Below, piece by piece: positions 12,801-27,800 of a DNA stretch of 64,000 nucleotides (its first letter is position 1; each line of letters begins with the position of its first letter). The DNA is from Fragum whitleyi (Eukaryota > Mollusca > Bivalvia > Cardiida > Cardiidae), in assembly GCA_948146395.1 (NCBI GenBank), contig OX411552.1:1412001-1476000 (forward strand), in the 5' to 3' direction. Position numbers and translations under genes: made by a program. The notes under the pieces were generated by a model that saw nothing but the letters and a program-made list of their open reading frames with translations, ran no database searches and was not told where the DNA came from.

Positions 12801-15800
12801 AAAGAGCTTGTATGCATATTTTCATTAAAGGGAGGTAATAAATATTGCTTATTTTGTTTATCCTTAACAAAATTGGTAATTTTGGATTACCTCCCTTTAA
12901 TTTCACTAAAAACTAACTCATATCATTCATTCAATTTCATCCAAATATGATGCCAAATCATTCCTCTTGTCAATTTCATGATGTTGTTAAATAAACACTA
13001 CTTATAAGTTCTAAATTCTAAAAACACAGTTAAAGCTGCTCTTTCACAAATCGGGAAAATGTGATTTTTAAAATTTTTCGTACAATCAATATGAAGAAAC
13101 CATCTCATCATGTTGAAGCCTTTAATAAAATACGATTCAATCTGGTAATGCATTGAAAGAAAGACTGATATTCCTGAATTTAGGGAAAATCATTCTGAAA
13201 AATAAAGCAACTTCTAACGCCTTGAAAACTATTCTTCAATTTTGAGCCAACTATTTACCCATGTGATTTCCACATGTTTGTCTTATTATTCAATCAAAGA
13301 TAAAGGTAAAATTATTTGACAGCTAGAGACTTCATATCATTACAAGCAAAAAGGAAATCTTATTCACAGAATATAACAATCTTTAATTTATAAACTCGCT
13401 ATAAATAGGCTGGAACCCTGGACTGATCTTGCTGCTTTGAAAAAAATAATCTACAAATTTATTGAAGTATCTTGTTTTTAGTGCCAATGCCCTTAGCCCA
13501 TTCTTAATCTTCTAAAAATACACACATTTCCAAATCTAAGAACAAATTTTGTATTTTTATGCCCCCGCATCGAATGATCAAAGATACAAGGCTCATATTG
13601 GGCATGATGATAGATCTCAATGATCGGTATCTGCTGGTACCAAAGTCAAGGTCATGTGACAAGGTCAAGGTCATCTGTCAAGGTCAAACTTTGAAAAAAA
13701 ATGCTGTTACGGGGGCATTCGTGTTTCACAAACACGTCTTGTTTTTCATGAAAAGCAGTGAAAGAGCAGCTTTAAGATGTCAAGGCTGCTAAATGTCTGT
13801 TGAAATGCTAGGCAGATGCTTAAAAATGAAGATGGTTCTAGATTTTAATACACTGCAGGGAACATTACTTACCAATCAAAAGTAGCACCAAATTTATTAA
13901 TTATTAAAAAAAAAAATAGATTGAAAAATATACAATGATTACGTTTTTTTTACCAACAGTTCATCTGAGATTACGACCCTTGACAAGAGAAAGGAAGCAT
14001 TCCCTACAACCTAGTAGTTCAGCAATTACATACTGGCAAGTGGAACTGACTACCTCAGATATTATAGGTAATAAATTGTTTCTTATTAATGTGGCCAAGT
14101 AGTTCAGTCTTTACCTACAAGTCCTAATGGTTATTTCAGAAAGTCAAGGTTATTCATTTTCTCCTTAAACTATTTTTGAGTGGTATATAGGTGTTCAGCT
14201 TGATGGTCTCTTGGTCTGGCTGTAGCTTTTTCATGTCCACTGAATATCTCAGTAACTAAAGGATGGAATTGATTCAAACTTCACAGATATGGTCAGTATC
14301 TAGCAGAGATGTCCATGTTTTATTTTGGCAAAAGTTTATTGAGTTGTAAAGGAGTTGTGGTCGTAATAACTAATCAAGGGGTTTTCTTCAAATTTTCAAA
14401 AGATTATAACCTGCTTTTGTTCATTCCACAACATTTGATGATATCTAAGTGGGGCCTATCAACATAAAATGTCATGATAATTACAAGTAATCACATCCAA
14501 AATGTAATGTGTTTTGAGAAAATATGTTGGTTGATTTTCACATATTCTCTATTTGCATTGATGAAAAAAATAATTGTTTAGTTTTGGTGTAGGATCCTAA
14601 AATATATCATTTCATGAGCAACAAAAAAATTACAATAAATCAACTCCATCCAACCACCCTGGAAAAACGAGCACCATGCTATTACGAATGATTTTAGACA
14701 GAATGGAATTATTTGTTCTTTATTTCAATGGTCGCAAACCCCTCTAATGCGAGCACCCCACTATTCCGAATTACAACCACTAATTTCAGTACAAAAACCG
14801 TTTAATGCACTATTACAAACCTCGCTAAAAAGACCAGTTACTTCACACCTTCGGATTGACCATCCAAATTTCACTCTCGGTCAGTACGACACTAATTTGG
14901 TATGATTGCATCAACAATGGATTATCAGATTTTAATCTGTATTGTGTTTTGGTGTGATATTTAATTAAACAACTTTAAGTGGTCAATTCTTTTGATGCAC
15001 TTCATTCTTTTATCAAAAAACGTGTTTGTTACATGTATTATAGTAAAGCAACCAAAAGTAATGCAAATTCGGGCGTCATTTCCGGCGATCTACAGACTGG
15101 TATTAAATAGCAATTAAATGTGATTGTAAGTTTATTTAGCAAGATTGATAGGTTTCGTATTAAGGAAAATAATCATTTACTGATTATTTTCTTAATGTAA
15201 TCGCTACATTTACAGTTGGACAATAATTTGCCTTTATTTTGATATAATTATGCCGATGTAGTCAAATCAGATCAAATAAACATACGTAACAGAGAAAAGA
15301 GCTATATTGAAAGAGAAAATATAACCTAGCAAAGAGCATGCAAATGCAATTTTATTGATTTAATTATGCAATGTAGAAATACACAATAATGTTTGAATTA
15401 TAAAAAAACTAAATTACAGTCTTCTCTATCAGCAATAATTTGTGTTGAATGTTTCCCATCCGACCAAACCTCAGAATTAAGACCATCTTGCTATTAAGAC
15501 CACATTCAAAAAGTACCCCAAGTGGTCTTAATAGAGGGTTTTTACTGTATTTACACTCATGGCTTTTCTACTCATCATGATATAGCTTTTTTGGTTCATT
15601 CTTAGATTGATAAGTTGATATTTCAGTAAATCAAGCAGTTATCCTAGATATGTTTACCTTTAAGAATAGTCTTTAATCACAAAATGAAGAGATTATTTGT
15701 TGATTTCATGGCGGTATGAAACTAAAAACCTTATCAAACTTTAGGAATACCTGAAGCTTATTCATACATAAGTGCGATTGGGTTTTTAGTTTGATTTTTC

Positions 15801-18800
15801 CATGAAGTTAGAAAATACTCTCTTCTTAGTTTATGATTTCATATTATGGGGCAAAAATCTGAAGATTTCATGATAATAAGGCCAATTTTTATGGTCTATT
15901 TTGTGTGCAAGCTTATAGAAAAGTCGTGTTGTCAAAATTGTTTTCATTGATTTATAAAACAAATTTTCAGCAATCAGAATCCATGAATCTTGATGGACAC
16001 AACTAAAATTGAATTATTATAAAAGTTGTTCCAATTTTCAGATGGACACATCCAACAGTCTAGTATTGTGAGATTATTACATGTGTGTACCAGACAGTAC
16101 CTATGTATAGATCATCAAAATAAAGTGTCCCTTACAGACCAACAAGATAGGGGAACACAATTTAAACTGGTCTCTCCGGATGCTGTAAGTCTGCCTTTTT
16201 GAATTAATCCTTTCCTATTTTAAAAGTTTTGGACCTGTCCAAATTCAAAGGTTGTAGAAGAAAATATAAAGTGGATTCAATTTGAAAAATAACCATCCAA
16301 TAGGGTAGAAAATAGTGTGGAAAAAGAATAAATTGCTTGTCAGAAGCAATTTCTTCTTTTTTCACAATGTTTTTTCAATCATAAAATCACAGGCACTAAA
16401 AAGCAAGTTTAAACAGCAAAGGGTTAATCAGTTGAACCTATGAGAAATGATGATATTATTGTATTTAAAGTTCAATGCTCTAACCACTGAGCAAAGGAAG
16501 ATTTCCCTGACACAGATGCCTGGCATTCTATTTAACCCTATGAAGCTTTGGTTTAATGGTAGAAAATTTCATTATAAGACAGGGTACTATAAGTTTTAGA
16601 TATTCTACTGTTCTGAATACATCTGCATTTTTAAACAATTTGATAACCAAATACTTATTTACACTAAACTCTCCTTAAATTGCACTACAGTGGTTTGTAC
16701 GAATGGGTTAATCCCACAAACATTCTTTATAAGCCTCAGAGCTCAGTGATGCCTTGATTTTTTTCCCATGGCTTTTTAAGCATTGACATTCTGGAAAAGT
16801 TGCCAAATTCCTGAAATAAAATTGATATTGCTGTTGACTAGCAGTCGTGTTAGTATTTTTCATACAGTATATAAGTTGAATAATACTTGTTAAAGTCTAA
16901 ACTTATTAAGCTACTTAATAATTCTTAAGATATGCATTTATTTTTAAACTTCTTAAAAATCCCATCCTTATCAACATTGTCAACATCATCGTCACTTTGT
17001 CATTTTGTGATATCTTTAGGCATTTTTTTGAAACTTGTTACATATGTTCAGCACAAGACCAGTAATCTGTACTATCAAGTTGGGGGGGAAGTATTTCCAG
17101 ATGTGTTTTTTGCAAATAATGACCCTTTTTCAACTTAAATTTTTTATCTCTTACCCAGCACTCAACAGACAAGTTGCTCTCATTTCTTAATTGATGAATC
17201 TGGTATAGTAAGACATAAAATTGCATTAACTTTGTTAAAATGAATACATGTAGATGAACATTGGTTTAGTTTCATGGTTTACTGGACATTTAACTAGGTT
17301 AAGGCTAAATGAAATGCTTTTTTCAGGGTACAGATAATGTTTTGTTGAAGTCCTGCTACAGTTTACAAAGCATTCAAACAGGCCACTGGATCCATGTAAC
17401 TCAAAGTAAGTAAAACATCATTATTTGTATGAATATACTGAAGATATGGCTGTGGTTAAATGTCCTTTCAAACAGGTTTCAGATATATATTTAAGAGATA
17501 AAAGGAGTATTTCTTTTACTTCATTTATGTATGAAACTAAGAACCTTATTACACTGTATGAATATGCACAGTGGATTCATACATGAGTGTGTTTATGTTT
17601 TTAGTTTCATTCTTGCATGAAAAAAAATTACTCTCTTTAAATCTTATAATTTGATATCAAGAAACAAAAATGTAAAGATTTATCAACAATTATAAAGGTT
17701 GTTAAGGGACTTCTTTCCCTTGACGCCTAATATTAACTTCATCATCAAAATTGTTTTCACTGTGTTATTAAACTTATTTTTCTGCCAATCAGAATGCACC
17801 TAGAATTGAATTCTAAGTTCATAACAAAGTTTTTAGCTCACCTATGCACAACATGCAAAATGGGAGCTTTAAGGTCATGATCTGATTTGCGTTGGTCATG
17901 GTGCATTGCCAACAATTTCTTAAAACATCTTCTCAGTAACCAATTAGTGGATTACAACCAAATTGGTGGAAACATTCCTTTGGTGACCCTTCTCAAAGCT
18001 TCTTCGTGAAATTCTGATTAACACCCAAATATGAATTATTGCACGATAGGACAGTTTTTTACCGTAAAATCTTTAAACATATTCTCCTCAGTAACCAATT
18101 GGGATATTTCAACCACACCAAGAAAGAGAAATAAATCTTACACTGTAATCAACAATGTTATCCACATATTTTAGATGTATATAAGAGGATGCAGAGAGAT
18201 GACACGGGAGATAGAAGACATTTTGAATCTCTGACAGTCAGTAAGGCTAAACTGTTGTCTGTATCTTCTAGTGATCAACCTTCTGTAAGTATATTTGATG
18301 ATGATGATAATTATACATAACGAGGGTTTAGTGCAAGACTGTAATAAGTGTATTTATTATATACTTTGATATTGTCCCTATGTATTTGAACGGGTGGAAA
18401 GTATGCAATATTTTTTTATATTGCATATTTTGATATTGCACTAAGATTATTTTCACGTGCACAAATGGTCTGGACTACTTTCTCGTTGCTACCTTGCCAT
18501 GAGTCAACATAAAATCACATTATCAATGCTTTCCTTTTGCGTTCAATATTCTGGAAATATTTTTTTCAGAGTAAAGAAATATGTTTTCAAGTTCTTTGAA
18601 TGCCTAAAGGGCAATACATCATTGTTTGTTTTCATCTATTTGAAAACTTTTTTTGAGAAATCAACAACTTCATCACCTTCCCCTCTCCGTCTTTCCTCAG
18701 ATACCGTTTAAATTTAAACAGAAAAAATTGTTCTTGAAGTAAAAGTGATCTAAAAAATTAATAAAGAAGAAATGAACATCGTCCAACAATATCAAAGTAT

Positions 18801-21800
18801 ACAATAAAATGGTTATTGAATTGAAATGGGAATATATTGTGTCGGACTCGTTCTTTTGGCGTGGTTGCCCTCGCAAGCACGGGCACTCTGCCAAAAGAAC
18901 TTGTCTGACACAATATATTCCCATATAAATTCAATAACCTATAATACAATGTAATATAAACACTTATTACAGTCTTGCACTTAACCCTCGAAACACTCTT
19001 TAAAAAAAATACTTCTCTAACTTACACTTATTGGGGTTTTGTTAAATTATGAACTGTCAAAGAAAAAGGGGCATTCATGTTGAGTTTCATGGGCATACAA
19101 CATTTCCAACATTTAACACAACTCCTACTATATTTTTGGATAGATTTGAATTTCATTTTAACAGAATGTTTCTAACCAGCTGACAATACACATAGTGTCA
19201 GGGTTAAGTGATATTCTGCCATGTCACAGAAAAAGGGGTCTTTATGTCAAATTTTCTTTTGAACACAATTTCTACATTCATGCATTGATTTTGATGAAAT
19301 TTTCACAGAAAGTTCCTTGTCACCTGTCCTTGTACACATATCAGTTTATACAAATTCTGAGACATCACAAAAAAGGGACATTCTTATCAAATTTCTTGTA
19401 AGTGTCACAACTTCTTTATTTGTGCATGGATTTTTATGAAACTGTCACAGAATATTTGTAATGATGACTTTAAAAGGCTTTTGCATAGTGTCAGCTTTTG
19501 ATGATAATCTACTTTCACAGAGAAAAAAACATTCGTGTAAAATTTCTTCTGAACCTATTTAACATAAATTTGTATGACAATTTCCAAGAATGCTCCTCAT
19601 TTTCCATATTTAACACTTTCCTGTTTTACAAAATTTTGGACTGGTCCAAATTCAAAGGTTTTGCAGACGAAAATTAAAAGTTGATTTAATTTGAAAAATA
19701 ACCATTCAGTAGGGTAGAAAATAGTGTGGAAAAAGAAGAAATTGCTTGTCAGAAGCCATTTCTTCTTTTTTCACAATGTTTTCTCAATCATAAAATCACA
19801 GGCACGTAAAATGCAGGGATTAAACAGCAAAGGGTTAAAGGCTGCTTGTGTCATAGATAAAGAGGTCTTCTTGTACAATATCTTTTGAGAACATTACACC
19901 AAACAAAAAAGAGCATTAATGAAAACCTTCCTGTGGTAGCATATATATTGTGATGACAGCATTCTCGTAAATTGATAAAGTTCCTGAAATATTTTATTTA
20001 ATCTAGGAAAAACTAGATAGTTTTTATAGCGCCTCATGCCTTCATGGATCACCTATTAACCCTTTTCATGCTGAACCCAAATTATTCCTGTTTCGACAGG
20101 AGGTATAGGCAAAGATCAGCCTACACAATAGTGCAGTCGGATCTTAGTCTATACCATCTGTTTATCTTGCTTCACCAAGAATTGTGAAAATACTTGTAAA
20201 TCTTCGAGAGAAATATTGGCATACAATTTTGTCTTTCAAAGCTTTCAGCACTTTGATTTGAGTGTAACTTGGCCAAAATTTTATTTTAGCATGACAAGGA
20301 AAAAGTTCTTATCAATAGCCAAATATTGATATGAAGAATTTCTTTCAAGGTCCTAGTTCTAAAAAAGTTTTTGTTTCAAAGCATTTATGTGTTAGACTAC
20401 ACTTATTTGTATTGTTTATCAATAGAACTTGCCTTCTACTGTCGCATGAAATTAAAAGTCAATACATGGCTTTGGCTATAGGTCTACATATTTTTGTTTT
20501 CTCAGGGAGATGACTTCCATGAGAAGCAGTTTGATGATCTATTCATTGTAGAACAAGTGTCTCAAGCAGACTATCTACAATGTACATTTGTAGCAGGAAT
20601 GGTACCATATGTATCCAAGGTAAGAAAAAAAAGTGATTATTAACCTTTTACCCTTGTAATGCAGAAATAGACTCTTGGCATAATTGCATGAAAAAGCTGA
20701 AAGCAATGAATTTTCTAATTGTAAATCATTATTTCTTTTGAATATATAATTTTTGAACTTATCTGGCTTATTAAAGGAGAAAAAGGTGGCAGGGACTAAG
20801 ATAGAGGTATAGGATTGCATGTATGTGCAGGCAAATCTTGGTCTAAAAATCCTGCCAGGCTGGTTTAGAATGACAAGGGTTGATATGTATATTACATGAT
20901 ATATGATTGATGTATTGTTTGCAGCAATACCTTAAAAACAAAGACTTTAATACCAAATAAGATAGTTTGAGCTTTGAGCAATATTCTATTTCCATATTGT
21001 TGGATACCTCATGCATAGCTTTAGAAAGGTTAAAATACAGCACCTGCGTTAGGAAAGATCTTCTTTAGCTCAGTGGTTAGTGCATTTGTCCTGTAAACCT
21101 TAGATTTAAATATTCCTTGCAGCATAAGGTTAATTTCAGCAATGTTTTAGATGCCGACTTTCTATCTGTAAAAGTATACACTTGTTACAACTTGTGGACA
21201 TGGCATATAAACATAGTAGATACATCAAAATTAATTAACCTCTGATATATGGTGTCCTACTAAACTGAGAATGATATTTTCAAAAATAAAACATGAGATT
21301 TATACTAATTTTGTAAGAAATATTTACTACCAAATAGTAAAATTTTGTGAGTATAATACAATCATAATTGTCCTTTGAACTTAAAATTATTCAAACTTCA
21401 CTCTTTAGCTCAAACGTAATGGAAACACAAATTGTCAAATCTTCATTGTACACATAGTATGATATTCCTTTTAATACATTTTAAGGTCATTTTAAGTTTG
21501 ACCCATGAGCCTGTGTGTGGAATTTTCAAAAATTTCAAAAGTGCACAAAGCAAAGACTCTAGTCATCCTGTGCAATAGCTCAGGATGTCCAGAGTCTTCA
21601 CTGTGCACTTTTTAAATAGCTAGGGTCTCAAAGTATCTTGAGGTAGCCAGGCATTCTTCTATTTGGACTACATAGCCTTTTAGTATGCTCAATGCTCGCC
21701 CCTTACGCACATGTCAAATTGTTGGAAATGTCACATACAGGATCATATATGTTCTGTGTTATCAACTATTTCAGAAACATATTGCAACTGTACAAGATCC

Positions 21801-24800
21801 TGCAGTGTCAAGAAATATTTTGAAGGTAATCTAATGAACATATGTCACATTGAAACAAGAATATTTCAAATTTCGTAAAAGATATAGAAAAAAAAGATAA
21901 ACCTGAGCAATATTGTGTGGAACATTTACCAATGAGACCATGGTCATCAAAAAAATTAAGTAACAAGGTTGAACTTTTCTAAAGGAGATACAAGTAGTTC
22001 CTTTTTAAAAACAAATACAATGCTTAATAACCTGCAAAATTAACCTTATCTTGTTTGCTTTGAAAACTTAATTAGAACAGGTAAATTGTATTTTGTATCA
22101 AAACTCTCTTTTTAATGATCAATTCTAAATGCCGTATTTCTCCTAATAAACACTCCTTGGAGCTATACATAACATGGTCAGGGAACATTTATTTAGTATG
22201 CATTTTCTGATTTAAAAAAATTATTAAACTTATGTCTTTTAGGCCCTTTTCCCTTTAATTTGAGGTCAAATAATTGTTTAGAGGAAATTCACGTCAAATT
22301 AGAGAAGAAGTCTCAATAGGTTCTTAAAATTTAGGTGTTTGAAGTGGGTTTTCTTAGTAAGGGAGGGCACTATTATTAGAGGAAATAGAAGGTCAAAGTG
22401 ATTTGAAAAGATCAAGATCATCTATCAAGGCTATACTCCAGAAAATTTACTAATATTACTTATATAAAAGCATTCTCTATTCACAAACACACATTTTCTG
22501 TATTTGTAGTGTTTTGAAGAAATGATAAGTTTCATGCAAGTGGATGGAAAGCCAGTCAAAGCTCATCAAAAATTGTTCAGAAACCTTGGTGTTATTGACA
22601 GGATGTTTGAGATCCTCAACCAAACTTTTCAACCTGAGAATAAGTAAGTTATCTATCCTGGACGCTTATGTAACCCTGTTATTGAAAAGTTTGAAAAAGG
22701 AAATAGGAATTGGCACTAAGGGGAGTCAAGCAGTCTGAGATTCCTTTTTTTTTCAGATAGGACCCCTTTTCTTTTTCAAGTTAGGAGACCAATGTACCCC
22801 TTTAATCATATGAGAATATTTCAACAATCAAAGAAACAGAGCAGTTTCCTTTTCAACCATTTTCTCTTTGTCAAAAAATTATCTGTTCACTTCAAAAGTT
22901 ATTGCAGATAACATTTGCTTGCGTCTTCAAGTCAATTTTAAAAGAAAATCATGCTTTTTGAGGGAGAACTTACAGAAAAGAAGAAATTGATTGTAACAAG
23001 TAGTTTCTTCTTTTCCACTATGTTCTTCCAAATATAAAAAATCAGACTCCATATTTTGTGCTTGGAGTCCTTGGTTTCATAAATTGCGAGTCCCTTGGAC
23101 ATATTTTTTGGCCCTGGGCAAGTACCTGTTTTAGTGAAATTGATGTAAAGTTTGTATAGTTTTTGAGGTTGTAATAGCTCATAGTCATGCTGAGCTTGTT
23201 TTTCAACTTCTGTTGTGGTGATTTCAATATTATTTTTCAAATCATCAGAGAAACCATGTATTCACTGTTTGATTTTAGAATATTTCTGAAAGACCAATAC
23301 CGAATTTTCAGTTCATATATTTTGCTTTGAATCATGATACATTTTTAAACTGTAATGAGTTATTGTTTATGGGCAAACAAAAAACCTCTACAAAATTACA
23401 GCATATCCTTTGAGATTTCCTCTCATTCTTTTATAAAAGAAATAGAATAATTGTTCGTTTTTGTGTAAGAGCTATTCATCTTTCAATCTATAGCTATTGT
23501 TGTTTACTCAATCAATCTTGCTTTGAAACTAACAATTATCCTGTTTTTATCTTATAACTATACAAATATCTGTGTGATAACCTCCCATGTGAAATTTTTA
23601 TGATATCACATAGTTATTTTTAGAACAATGATATAATGCGGTTATTTTTAGAAACTTGCATTTCTGTTAGAAACATCAATGAAAAGAAGATAAAAAGAGG
23701 TTATAAGATAAATATAATACACACTTAGTGTATTGTATGAAAAAAATATCTAACTCGATTGTGAGAATTGATAATTGTCTCGGCAGAGCCTCGACAATTT
23801 TACAATTCTCCCAACCTCGTTAGATATTTTTTTCATATAATACACAATGTACATATTATATATTTATTCACTTGTTGTTGTTTCTATATTGTAGACATAT
23901 GACAGCTGTATTCAGCCTAGTCTATGATCTGTTGAGAGCCTATGTAAGAGGAGACTCCAGAAAAAATAAGACACATATAGCCAGACACATGTCATTATTC
24001 TTTGGTCATTTTTCACACAATGAGGTTAGTGTGTGTTATGCCTGGTCTACAATCTATGGAAAGCTTATGTAAGAGAGGACTCAAGAAAAAAATAGGGTCA
24101 GGCACAATGATTTGTTTTTCAGTCATTTCCATTTGCTGCCAGAGTTGGTCATACGTTGGTATCATCTTCTCAGTCTATTTGTCCTACAGTTCCTTTCTAA
24201 AAAATTTTATCAACACAATACCTCCTTCAATTATGAACAGATTTACATGAAACCTTCACAGAATTTTCCTTATCATGTAGCCATAGGCGGTGTATATCAT
24301 GACTCCGGCACTCTTGTTCACACATTTACTATTAAGAGTTTTGCATGACTTAAGCATAATATATAATTAAAGAACAGATATTTTAATTTTCCTGTGATAT
24401 GAATTTGACAATTAACCTGTCAGCTTAAAAGGCATGAAAATTAACCCATACAAAATATATCTCAAATTATTGTATGTATAAGACAATGACAGTTTTTTAT
24501 GTCAAGCCAGCATGCAATGAGCGAGACATAGAACTTTATCACTTACACAAGTCAGTGTATGAATGTGTGTTTGGACTTCCAAATTTGTCCGGATCATTAC
24601 TCCTACATATATGGATGGACTATAAATGACATAGCACAATCATTATCAAAAAATGTGTAGATTTGCCGTTTGAAATAGTGTATTGGATAACTCTTAAGGT
24701 CAAGGTCAAAGCAGAAGGTCAAACAATGGTTTGTGGGCTCATAAGAAGTTTTCCTGGGAAAACAACCTAGTTCTTCCCATACATTTCCTTTCAAAACTTT

Positions 24801-27800
24801 TCCATGATAATAGAAAACTTGTCTAATATTTAATATTGTGGGTGAAATTTTCCAGCTGATTCAAACATGCACAATGCCTCTGGCCAACCTTTGCATACGC
24901 ACAGTCTGACCTATGACTAGGGTTGGACACTAAGGGGAGTCCTGGGGTCTGATACTCCTTGTTTACCAATTGAAACTCCTTTATTTTGTAAGTGAAGAGT
25001 CCAGTGGACATTCAGGATTATATAAGAATATTGTGAGAAACAAAAGATTTTTTCACTACAAATTTTCAAAGTTGTTTCAGATAAGATCCAGTAGTATTTC
25101 AAAAGAAATCCATCATCTTTGGGGGGAGAAACTTGTGGCAAAAAGAAATTGCATGTAACAAGCAATTTTTTCTTTTCCACCATGTTCTCTCAATATGAAA
25201 GTTCGGACTACTTACTTTCAGCGTGGACTCAGTGATTACATAATTTGGAAGTCCAATGGACTTCTGACTCTTAGAAGTTAGTGTTGATACTTGTAGACTA
25301 TGCTTTGCACTATATAGATTGATAAGATTTTTATCCAAGCTTTAAGTGATCAGTATATATCATTTCTGCATGTTGTTGTTGTCTAGGTTGTTAAATGTTT
25401 GTGACTTGTAAAGTCCTGAAAATAGTGGAAATGTCTTGCACTGGTTCATTTTATTCTCATAGGGCAGTGTTGATCAACATGCATCTGCACAGTCTGACCT
25501 AGGATTTGGCTTTCTGCTCTGTAGATTGATAAGTTCTTATCCAATCTTTAGTTGATCAGCAATTTTTTTTAATAGTCGTTTGTCTAGGTTGCTAAATATT
25601 TGTGACTTGGGTAATTCTGATATTGGTGTAATTGTCTCACATAGGTTCATTTTATTCTCATAGGGCCATGTTAATCAACATGCAGTAGATATGGTGAATG
25701 AATTCACCAAGGACAACATGGACGTTGTTGAGAGGATCACTAACGATGATATGACCAAACTGGTGGACTTTATACGGAAAGAGAAGGAATACAGATTTCT
25801 AAATCTCATGAACAACTTGTGTATTTGTCAGGGAAAACCTGTTGAAGACAATCAGAAATATATAGCCAACAGCTGGTTAAAGAGTGAAACCATGGTAAAT
25901 ACATTATTATAATATGAATTTTATGTGGTAAATAATCTGGCTTTATAAAAAAAATACAGAGAAGTGCAGACCGAATGAATATTTTTTTTATATTTTTCTT
26001 GTGCTCAAACTGTTACTCCACCTTAGTCCATTATCAGACTGCATAGACATGCAGTCTGATCATAGCCTACACTGTCTGCTATCTGTCTTCTTGATTATTG
26101 TTGGAAAAACTTTGGCCAAACTGGTTGAAATGCCCTAAAAATAGACATTTATTTGAAACAGAATTTCAGTTCAGCAGGGTAAGCGTTTGGTTCTAACCAC
26201 TTGTTGTTTAAAAGCAAATTAGAAAGGTTTTGGTTATTCTGTTCATCCATTATGTTTCCTTTGTAGAACTGTCTTTATTTCACAAAGATGGGAGAAGAAC
26301 TTGGTAAAGATGATAAGGAAGGTGTGTTTGTGACCGTGGATAATGCTAGAAGTTGGATAAGTCTGTTAGAATTGACAAAGGTGAGAAAATATATCAATGA
26401 ATAGGTGAACATTAAATGAGGTTGATTTAATGAATAGCTAAATGGATAAAACAATTAAAATAAATGAATATTATAATATTAAAATTGTTTAACATCTTCC
26501 TAATACAAAGCTTTTTGTGCTGAAAGCTTACAATGTATGCATAATCAAAAAAAGTAAAGGGATATCATATTGGGTTCACCACAAATCAAATAAGCCTGTG
26601 CCTGACATTTCCAACAATTTCACATTTGTGCAAAGCAGAGCCTCTGGCCAGCCTGTGTAGCTGCATAGTCTGTCCCAAGTCTTTGCTATGAAATTAGTAG
26701 CTATATATAATCTTAAACCCTTTTCAGGCAAACGGTTTGTTTTCTAATTTCACTGCGTGGTTGTCTAAGCTGCAAAGTGTATGTCTATCATGCACCAATG
26801 AAAATGTTCAAAATGTCATACACAGGCTCAAATCATATTGCGACTGCACCTAAAAAAGGTGGCTGTAAAATTATAAAACTTTTCAACAGATAGAATCAAA
26901 TTTAGTTTTCATGCACAAGCATAGAATTTTATATCTAAGCTCTAGAGATATGTTTAAGTGATTGAAATGGTAGTAATCCTCATTTAGACAAAATAACTAG
27001 TTGTTTAAGCCATCATTATTCAGGCATGTTGGATGAGTTGTAACAGCATGCGATCAGAAATCAAATGAATGTAGGATAAAGTCACACTTAAATTGGATTT
27101 TGTTTTTTGATACAACTGTGATATTGAAAGTCTGATTCCCAGTCTACCAAGCTGCATCTATCAAGGTTTTACATTTTCTTTAAAAAGATAGCAAGATATA
27201 TTTGAAACCACAATTGATTTATTATTTTCCTTTTTTGTCCTTCAGAAGCCAGACAACCAAGTACATTGCCAGTTTTTCTACCATCAGCTTGAAACATTTG
27301 AACGTCTTTGTTATGTGAGTTTTTAATACAATTATTGCTACAAATCATCAGATAAAACTGAACTTCTAAATATTGTGTAAGATGATCACATACATCAATT
27401 TGACCAGATGGTACTTTAAAAATATCTTTTAAATGAAACAAGCAGCCATTGAATCGCAGTGGTAGCACACCATTCAAATGTCTCGGGTTACATCCTGAGG
27501 ACATCTCTCATCCATTACAACCATTTGTCTCCAACCAACGGGTTGATAATTGTAGACCTATGTAGGATAGCAGCCGGAGGCTAGGAAAGGATGTGATTAG
27601 AGTACTGTTTTGAGAAATGCCAAGAATTCATTGTTTGGTGCTCTAGCTGACGCGATATAACCAAAAGATTGTTGAAAAGGACATTAAACCCCATACATAT
27701 AAACAAACAAATTAAATGAAACTTTCTTATCTGAAAGGAAAAAGATTAAAGCTGTCTAACAAAGTCAAGGTCATTTCTACAGGATTTGATTTATAATGAA

